Part shown: piece after piece, positions 59,283 through 64,000 of the stretch
How positions within the stretch are numbered: position 1 is the stretch's first letter
Layout of the letters: each line of letters begins with the position of its first letter
Assembly: GCF_017329565.1 (NCBI RefSeq)
Contig: NZ_JAFMTT010000010.1
From: Alicyclobacillus mali
GTDB taxonomy: Bacteria; Bacillota; Bacilli; Alicyclobacillales; Alicyclobacillaceae
Reading direction: 5' to 3' (one strand)
Length of the DNA stretch: 64,000 nucleotides
Position numbers and translations under genes: made by a program
Notes under the pieces: model-generated
The model's input: the letters and a program-made list of their open reading frames with translations, nothing else
Told to the model about the DNA's origin: nothing
Databases searched by the model: none

Positions 59283-60071
59283 GTGGCGAGAGAGGGTGAC
59301 ATGCAAGCGCTTGACCCCATCATCGGGGAACTTGCTCTACAGCTCGGCGACGAGGAACTGTTCCTCGGCCACCGGGACTCCGAGTGGCTGGGCCTCGCGC
59401 CGGAAGTGGAAGAGGACGTGGCATTTGCCTCCATGGCGCAAGACGAGGTGCGTCATGCCGCGTTCTGGTACGAGTTGGCCGAGGCGGCCGGGTTCGGTCA
59501 GGCCGACGCTCTCGCGTTCGATCGCGCCGCAACGGAGAGGAGGCACGCGGCCCTCTGTGCGCGGCCAAACGGCGATTGGGCGCACACGGTGCTCCGCCAC
59601 TACGTGTACGACGCGTGGGACGCCGTTCGGCTCGCGTCGCTGGCGGAGTCGGGGGACGCCCTGTGGGCACAAGGCGCCCGGCGCATGCTGCGCGAAGAGC
59701 ACTACCATCATCTGCACATGGAGAAGTGGGTCGTCGATCTCGGCCGCGCAGGCGGCGAAGCGGCGGCAAGGCTTCGCGCCGCGTTTGAGGCGCTGCTCCC
59801 GGATCTGCCGGATCTTGCGGCCTTTGCGGTGGATCCACAGGCGCTTTTCGATCTCGGCATCCTGTCGCGGCCCGTCGCGGAATTGCGCCGGGCGTTTGTG
59901 GCGCGCATGGCGCCGACGCTGACCAAGGCGGGGCTGCCGGTGCAGGACGTCGAGGACACACTGGCCGCTCACCCTCGGGAAGGCCCCCGCCCGGTGGCTC
60001 ATCACGAGGACGCGGCGGCACTCCTCGCGACGATGAACGGCGTGCGCAGCCTCGGCGCGGCCGTGTGGTGA
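59283..60071 (+). CDS. paaC: Phenylacetyl-CoA epoxidase structural subunit PaaC
   Basis: A 262-residue ferritin-like protein. LGDEELFLGHRDSEWLGLAP and MAQDEVRHAAFWYELA are family segments; EEHYHHLHMEKWVVDLG follows. Although several Glu/His remain, PaaC proteins are regarded as non-catalytic partners of PaaA. GTG 59283 has AAAGGAG nine bases upstream. A CAAGCGCTTG palindrome resembling the operator core lies just inside the coding region (59304-59313). Confidence 0.93.
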   Translation: MAREGDMQALDPIIGELALQLGDEELFLGHRDSEWLGLAPEVEEDVAFASMAQDEVRHAAFWYELAEAAGFGQADALAFDRAATERRHAALCARPNGDWAHTVLRHYVYDAWDAVRLASLAESGDALWAQGARRMLREEHYHHLHMEKWVVDLGRAGGEAAARLRAAFEALLPDLPDLAAFAVDPQALFDLGILSRPVAELRRAFVARMAPTLTKAGLPVQDVEDTLAAHPREGPRPVAHHEDAAALLATMNGVRSLGAAVW

Positions 60072-60083
60072 GGAGGGATTCGC

Positions 60084-60548
60084 GTGACCATCCGCTCGTT
60101 GTCCGAGGAGGCGGTCTGGCAGGCGCTCGCTCGCGTACCGGATCCCGAGTTGCCCGTGGTGAGCGTGATCGATCTCGGCATGGTGAAATCGGTGGCGGTG
60201 GACCATCGCGGCGCGCGCGTGGAGCTCATCCCCACGTTTCTGGGTTGTCCGGCGCTGGGCTGGATTGCAGACAAGGTGCGGGCAGCCTTGGCGGAGCAGG
60301 GGTTTGAGGCTGAGGTGGCGTTTGCGCTCGGTGTGATCTGGGATCCAAGCCGCATCACGCCGGACGGGATCGACAAGCTGCGCCAGATGGGCGTGGCGGT
60401 CCCGGCGAAGAGCGATGCCGCGCCGGTCGCGTGCCCATACTGCGGCGCGCGCGACACCGACGTTGAGAGCTTGTTTGGCCCGACGCCGTGCCGCGCCGTG
60501 TACTACTGTCGAGCTTGTCGCCAGCCGTTTGAGGCGATGAAGCCGTAA
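60084..60548 (+). CDS. paaD: PaaD, MIP18-type maturation factor for the epoxidase
   Basis: A 154-residue protein with an N-terminal MIP18/DUF59 domain (LARVPDPELPVVSVIDLGMVKSV; LIPTFLGCPALGWI, with the conserved Cys) and a C-terminal zinc ribbon (CPYCGARDTD...CRACRQPFE). PaaD proteins are thought to help assemble the metal centres of PaaABC. GTG 60084 follows GAGGAGG. It is twelve bases after paaC. Confidence 0.92.
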   Translation: MTIRSLSEEAVWQALARVPDPELPVVSVIDLGMVKSVAVDHRGARVELIPTFLGCPALGWIADKVRAALAEQGFEAEVAFALGVIWDPSRITPDGIDKLRQMGVAVPAKSDAAPVACPYCGARDTDVESLFGPTPCRAVYYCRACRQPFEAMKP

Positions 60549-60592
60549 GCGGCTAAGTGGCGACGAGCCGGGTGCCCGTTGCGCCTCATTGG

Positions 60593-60629
60593 AAGCGTTT
60601 GCATAGCGCCGGCCGCACGCGTGCCGGCG
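60593..60629. promoter_or_regulatory. Operator-like half-palindrome and hairpin before paaK
   Basis: AAGCGTTTGC (60593-60602) resembles the core of the operator at 57257 with one mismatch. Then CGCCGGC (60607-60613) and GCCGGCG (60623-60629) form a short perfect stem. These lie in the 101-base gap before paaK, the longest gap in the operon. Confidence 0.3.
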
Positions 60630-60649
60630 GAGACAGGAGGCGAATGCCG

Positions 60650-61978
60650 GTGGCCATGATGTATCAGCCCGAGTTGGAGACCATGTCCCGCGCGAATTTG
60701 GAGGCGCTGCAGCTTGATCGACTCCGCGCGATGCTGGAGCGGGTGTACGCGCGGGTGCCGTTTTATCGAGCTCGATTCGACGAGGCGGGCGTCAAGCCGT
60801 CCGACTTGCACACGCTCGCCGATCTAGCGCGATTTCCCTTCACGCGCAAGCAGGACTTGCGCGATCACTATCCGCTCGGCCTGCTGGCCGTGGACAAACG
60901 CGAAGTGGCGCGCATCCACGGTTCGTCTGGCACGAAAGGCAAGCCGACGCTCGTCGCGTACACTAAGGGCGATCTCGGCCGATGGAGCGAGATCGTCGCA
61001 AGGTCCATCGTGACGGCGGGCGGCAGACCTGGGGACGTGTTTCACGTCATCTACGGATACGGCCTGTTCACGGGCGGGCTCGGCTTCCACTACGGCGCCG
61101 AGCGGCTCGGGCTGACCGTGGTGCCCGTATCGGGTGGCCAGACGGCTCGGCAGGTGACGCTGATGGAGGATCTGCGGCCCCGTGGAATCGCGGGCACGCC
61201 TTCCTACTGCCTGACCATCGCCGAACATATGCGGGCAGAGGGGAAGGACCCGCGCGCCATCGGCATCCGGTATGGTATCTTCGGGGCGGAGCCTTGGACG
61301 GAGGAGATGCGGCAGAAACTCGAGGACGCCTATGGGCTCAAGGCGATGGACGTGTACGGGTTGTCGGAAGTCATTGGGCCTGGTGTCGGGATCGAGTGCA
61401 TCGACGCGCAGGAAGGTCTTCACATCGCGGAGGACCACTTTCTCGTCGAGGTCATCGATCCAGAGACACTCGAGCCTGTGCCACCGGGCACCTACGGCGA
61501 GCTGGTGTTTACCACGCTCACGAAGGAGGCCATGCCCGTCGTGCGCTACCGCACGGGCGACGTGGCGGCCCTCATTCCCGAGCCATGTCGGTGCGGCCGC
61601 ACGCACGCGCGGATGACACGCATCAAGGGGCGGATCGACGACATGCTCATCGTGCGCGGGGTGAACGTGTTTCCGTCGGAAATTGAGGCGGTCCTGTTCG
61701 CCACCGACGGGCTTTCGCCGCACTACCAAATTGTGGTGGAACGCGAGGGCGGTTTGGATCGGCTGACCGTGCTCGTCGAGCTCGACGTGGTGTGGGCGCG
61801 TCAGGCGCGCGATGCGGCCGAACCGGGCGTCGAGCAGGCCCTGTGCGTCCGCGTCGCCTCGAGGCTTCGGGACGTCCTTGGGCTCAGCACGGACGTTCGC
61901 GCGGTGCCTGCGGGCAGCTTGCCGCGCAGCGAGGGCAAGGCCGTGCGGGTGGTCGATCGCCGGCACGTTTACGCGTGA
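60650..61978 (+). CDS. paaK: Phenylacetate-CoA ligase
   Basis: A 442-residue AMP-forming ligase. IHGSSGTKGKPTLVAYTKGD is the P-loop, IFGAEPWTEEMR and DVYGLSEVIGPG the substrate region, MPVVRYRTGDVAAL and IKGRIDDMLIVRGVNVFPSEIEAVL the hinge region, and GSLPRSEGKAVRVVDRR the C-terminal lysine segment. It activates phenylacetate to phenylacetyl-CoA. GTG 60650 is nine bases from CAGGAGG; ATG 60644 and ATG 60656 are alternatives. Confidence 0.93.
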   Translation: MAMMYQPELETMSRANLEALQLDRLRAMLERVYARVPFYRARFDEAGVKPSDLHTLADLARFPFTRKQDLRDHYPLGLLAVDKREVARIHGSSGTKGKPTLVAYTKGDLGRWSEIVARSIVTAGGRPGDVFHVIYGYGLFTGGLGFHYGAERLGLTVVPVSGGQTARQVTLMEDLRPRGIAGTPSYCLTIAEHMRAEGKDPRAIGIRYGIFGAEPWTEEMRQKLEDAYGLKAMDVYGLSEVIGPGVGIECIDAQEGLHIAEDHFLVEVIDPETLEPVPPGTYGELVFTTLTKEAMPVVRYRTGDVAALIPEPCRCGRTHARMTRIKGRIDDMLIVRGVNVFPSEIEAVLFATDGLSPHYQIVVEREGGLDRLTVLVELDVVWARQARDAAEPGVEQALCVRVASRLRDVLGLSTDVRAVPAGSLPRSEGKAVRVVDRRHVYA

Positions 61979-62034
61979 CGCGTGCGAAACCGCCCGGGTA
62001 TCCATTTCCTATGCGAGAAAGGAAGAGTTGAGGT

Positions 62035-62343
62035 ATGATCAAATTGATTGCGCTTTACAAAAAGCCCGCGGACGTGGAGGCGTTCGAGGCGCACTATCGC
62101 GAAGTGCATCTGCCGCTGGTGGAAAAGGTGCCTGGACTCGTGCGCGCCGAGGTGACGCGCATCAAGTCCGACGCCATGGGCGGCGAGGCGCCTTACTATC
62201 TGATGGCGGAGATGTACTTCGAGAACGAGGAGACGTTCAAGCAGGCCATGAAATCGCCCGAGAACAAGGCCGCGGCGAAGGATGTCATGAGCTTTGCGGG
62301 CGACATCATCACGATGGTGGTCGGCCAGGTCGACGAGGGGTGA
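62035..62343 (+). CDS. EthD-like small protein
   Basis: A 102-residue dimeric alpha/beta-barrel protein. IALYKKPADVEAFEAHYREVHLPLVEKVPGLVRAEV is typical of EthD-family proteins, and MYFENEETFKQAMKSPENKAAAKD follows. EthD proteins are found with oxygenase systems and sometimes act as small-molecule isomerases or dehydratases. The ATG follows AGGAAGAG. In the paa operon, its role is unknown. Confidence 0.85.
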   Translation: MIKLIALYKKPADVEAFEAHYREVHLPLVEKVPGLVRAEVTRIKSDAMGGEAPYYLMAEMYFENEETFKQAMKSPENKAAAKDVMSFAGDIITMVVGQVDEG

Positions 62344-62366
62344 CGCTCGGAGCGGAGGTGAAGGCC

Positions 62367-62759
62367 ATGCGCGAAGGGCTGGCGCCAGGTCAACAGAAGT
62401 CGTGGGAGATCACGGTGACCGAGGACATGTGTCCTTCGTTCCTTGGAAAGCGCGTACATCCCGTTCTGTCAACGGCGACCATGATTTCGTACATGGAATG
62501 GGTGGCTCGGCGAACCATCCTCGACTACCTTGAAGACGGCGAGGAAGGCATCGGCCACAGCGTGTCCGTGCGGCATCTGGCGCCGGCGCCCGTCGGCAAA
62601 CGCGTCTCGTTTTACGCCGAGGTGACGCGGGTGGAGGGTCCGAGGGTGGACTGCCGCGTCTGGGCGGAACACGACAAGGCTCGGATTGGCGAGGGCGATG
62701 TCGTGCAGTACATCCTGCCGAAGGAGAAGATCGAGGCGCGCATTCGGGCGATGGCGTGA
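62367..62759 (+). CDS. Hot-dog fold thioesterase
   Basis: A 130-residue protein. VTEDMCPSFLGKRVHPVLSTATMISYMEWVARRTI and VSVRHLAPAPVGKRVSFYAEVTRVEG match the fluoroacetyl-CoA-thioesterase-like/PaaI-like hot-dog family. It probably frees CoA from trapped or dead-end aromatic CoA esters, protecting the CoA pool. ATG 62367 follows GGAGGTGAAGGCC. Confidence 0.87.
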   Translation: MREGLAPGQQKSWEITVTEDMCPSFLGKRVHPVLSTATMISYMEWVARRTILDYLEDGEEGIGHSVSVRHLAPAPVGKRVSFYAEVTRVEGPRVDCRVWAEHDKARIGEGDVVQYILPKEKIEARIRAMA

Positions 62760-62790
62760 GGCGCGGGCCGAAGAGAGAAGGGAGATCGAC

Positions 62791-64000
62791 ATGACGGACA
62801 TCCAGAAGATGTACATCGGTGGGGAATGGGTGGATTCGATTTCGGGGGAATCGCTGGAGGTGAGAAATCCCGCGACCGGCGAGGTGGTGGGACGCGCGGC
62901 ATTCGGGGATCATCGCGACGCGCTCCGCGCCATCGACGCGGCGCACGCGGCGTTCCCGGAGTGGAGCCGGCTTTTGGCGAGAGAGCGCTCCCGCTACCTG
63001 TATCGCCTGTACGAGCTCGTGTATCAGCATCGGAATGAGCTCGCGGAGCTCGTGTCGGCCGAGATGGGCAAGCCCATCCGCGAGGCGAAGGGAGAAGTGG
63101 TCGGATCGGCCGATTACTTCCTGTGGTACGCGGAAGAGGCGAAGCGCGTCTACGGGGAGACCATTCCGTCGAGTTTTCCCAACAAGCGGATCCTCGTGCA
63201 TCGGCAGCCCGTAGGCGTCGTGGCGGCCATCACGCCGTGGAACTTCCCGGTGAACATGGTGGCGCGCAAAATCGCGCCGGCGCTCGCCGCGGGATGCACG
63301 GTCGTGCTGAAACCAGCCGAGGCGACGCCGCTCTCCGCCATCCGGCTGTTTGAGCTGATCCACGAGGCGGGCTTCCCGCCAGGCGTGGCCAACCTCGTGA
63401 TTGGACAGCCCGACAAGGTGGGAGAAGCGTTCCTCAAGAGCCCGAAGGTGGCGAAGATCGCCTTCACCGGCAGTACGCGCGTCGGCAAGCTGCTCATGGC
63501 GGGCGCAGCCGAGCACGTCAAGCGCGTCAGCCTCGAACTCGGCGGGCACGCCCCGACGCTCGTGTTCGCCGACGCCGATCTCGATCTCGCGGTGAAGGGC
63601 GTGTTCGAGAGCAAGTTCCGCAACACAGGTCAGATGTGCATCTGCACGAACCGCCTGTATGTCGAGCGCTCTGTCGCGGAGCCCTTCGTCGAGCGGCTGG
63701 TGGCGCGCGTGAAAAAGGCGAAGGTGGGCGACGGCAGGAATCCAGATGTCGAAGTCGGCCCGGTCATCAATGAGCGCGGCCTCGAGAAGGTGCTTAACCA
63801 CATCGAAGACGCGCGCTCCAAGGGCGCAGCCGTGGTCTGCGGAGGGAACCGCCTGACCGAGGGAGACTACGCCAAAGGTTACTTCGTCGAGCCGACCGTG
63901 CTGACGGGCGTCGAGCGCGGCATGCGCGTGCTTGAGGAGGAGACGTTCGGGCCCGTGCTCCCCGTGGCGGTCTTCGACACCGAGGACGAGGCTATCCGCC
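62791..64000 (+). CDS. NAD(P)-dependent aldehyde dehydrogenase, 3' end outside the window
   Basis: The frame from ATG 62791 (GAAGGGAG upstream) is open to the end of the window, 403 codons of an expected 475-490. Motifs: YIGGEWVDS, PVGVVAAITPWNFPVNM, FTGSTRVGK, LELGGHAPT with the general-base Glu near 249, and NTGQMCICTNR with the catalytic Cys near 283. EEETFGPVLPVAVF lies near the visible end. It looks like the succinate-semialdehyde/benzaldehyde/phenylacetaldehyde branch; in this operon it may oxidise phenylacetaldehyde to phenylacetate for PaaK, or a CoA-free semialdehyde further down. Substrate not certain. Confidence 0.9.
   Translation, partial: MTDIQKMYIGGEWVDSISGESLEVRNPATGEVVGRAAFGDHRDALRAIDAAHAAFPEWSRLLARERSRYLYRLYELVYQHRNELAELVSAEMGKPIREAKGEVVGSADYFLWYAEEAKRVYGETIPSSFPNKRILVHRQPVGVVAAITPWNFPVNMVARKIAPALAAGCTVVLKPAEATPLSAIRLFELIHEAGFPPGVANLVIGQPDKVGEAFLKSPKVAKIAFTGSTRVGKLLMAGAAEHVKRVSLELGGHAPTLVFADADLDLAVKGVFESKFRNTGQMCICTNRLYVERSVAEPFVERLVARVKKAKVGDGRNPDVEVGPVINERGLEKVLNHIEDARSKGAAVVCGGNRLTEGDYAKGYFVEPTVLTGVERGMRVLEEETFGPVLPVAVFDTEDEAIR

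Noticed and set aside
61812..62366. Long plus-strand frame running into the thioesterase gene
   Set aside because: The upstream part overlaps paaK and the EthD-like gene in another frame; only the part from 62367 has family features and a ribosome site.
1..64000. CRISPR arrays, tRNA and rRNA genes
   Set aside because: No regularly spaced repeats, tRNA-like cloverleaf or rRNA sequence was seen on reading.

Overview
The window reads as the chromosome of a GC-rich, thermoacidophilic Bacillota, most likely Alicyclobacillus acidocaldarius or a close relative. The strongest clue is a 320-residue GH113 beta-mannanase whose two catalytic glutamates fall at positions 151 and 231, as in A. acidocaldarius ManA. 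A CtsR-type heat-shock operator, Bacillus-type Shine-Dalgarno sequences and frequent GTG/TTG starts agree with this.

Layout. 1-19.9 kb is a carbohydrate region: the end of an M14 carboxypeptidase; a GT4 glycosyltransferase followed by its alpha/alpha-toroid partner in another frame; a nucleotide-sugar-type epimerase; an overlapping GH36 alpha-galactosidase / Gfo-Idh-MocA oxidoreductase / FGGY kinase set; the GH113 mannanase with a VOC protein behind a LacI-type palindrome; and a 2718-residue cyclic beta-1,2-glucan synthase-like GT84/GH94 protein. 19.9-27.7 kb holds a decayed MFS gene, an intact MFS gene, the 2-methylcitrate cycle (prpC, prpD, prpB) and threonine dehydratase, which together can take threonine-derived or other propionyl-CoA to pyruvate. 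27.8-31.4 kb holds a truncated Uma2 fragment and a CtsR-controlled Clp ATPase flanked by two small membrane proteins.

31.6-53.0 kb is about 21 kb of tightly packed rightward genes and is the most interesting part. Its first half is catabolic: UbiX, UbiD, an R2-like ligand-binding oxidase, an MHS-type transporter, aldehyde and iron alcohol dehydrogenases, an acyl-CoA ligase and an AraC-type response regulator. Its second half is an expanded nickel-pincer nucleotide (NPN) system: LarE, LarB, a stand-alone LarC N-half, a ferredoxin/BFD protein, a divergent LarA-like enzyme, a NadC/ModD-like protein, a MoCF-domain protein, a LarC paralogue with an intact C-half, a lactate-permease-type transporter, MhpF, MhpE and a NiCoT nickel transporter. 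The NPN-binding Lys and Ni-ligand His of LarA appear conserved while its substrate and catalytic region is not, so this looks like a nickel-pincer enzyme of unknown reaction.

53.2-57.2 kb is an AT-richer accessory stretch (two exported proteins, one a polysaccharide deacetylase, plus a Crp/Fnr regulator and a TPR protein). 57.2-64 kb is a phenylacetate operon: a TetR/PaaR-type regulator with its own promoter and operator, paaA, paaB, paaC, paaD, paaK, an EthD-like protein, a hot-dog thioesterase and an aldehyde dehydrogenase that runs off the end. No paaE reductase is present in the window.

All family assignments were made by reading the sequence and from memory of the families; no database search was run.
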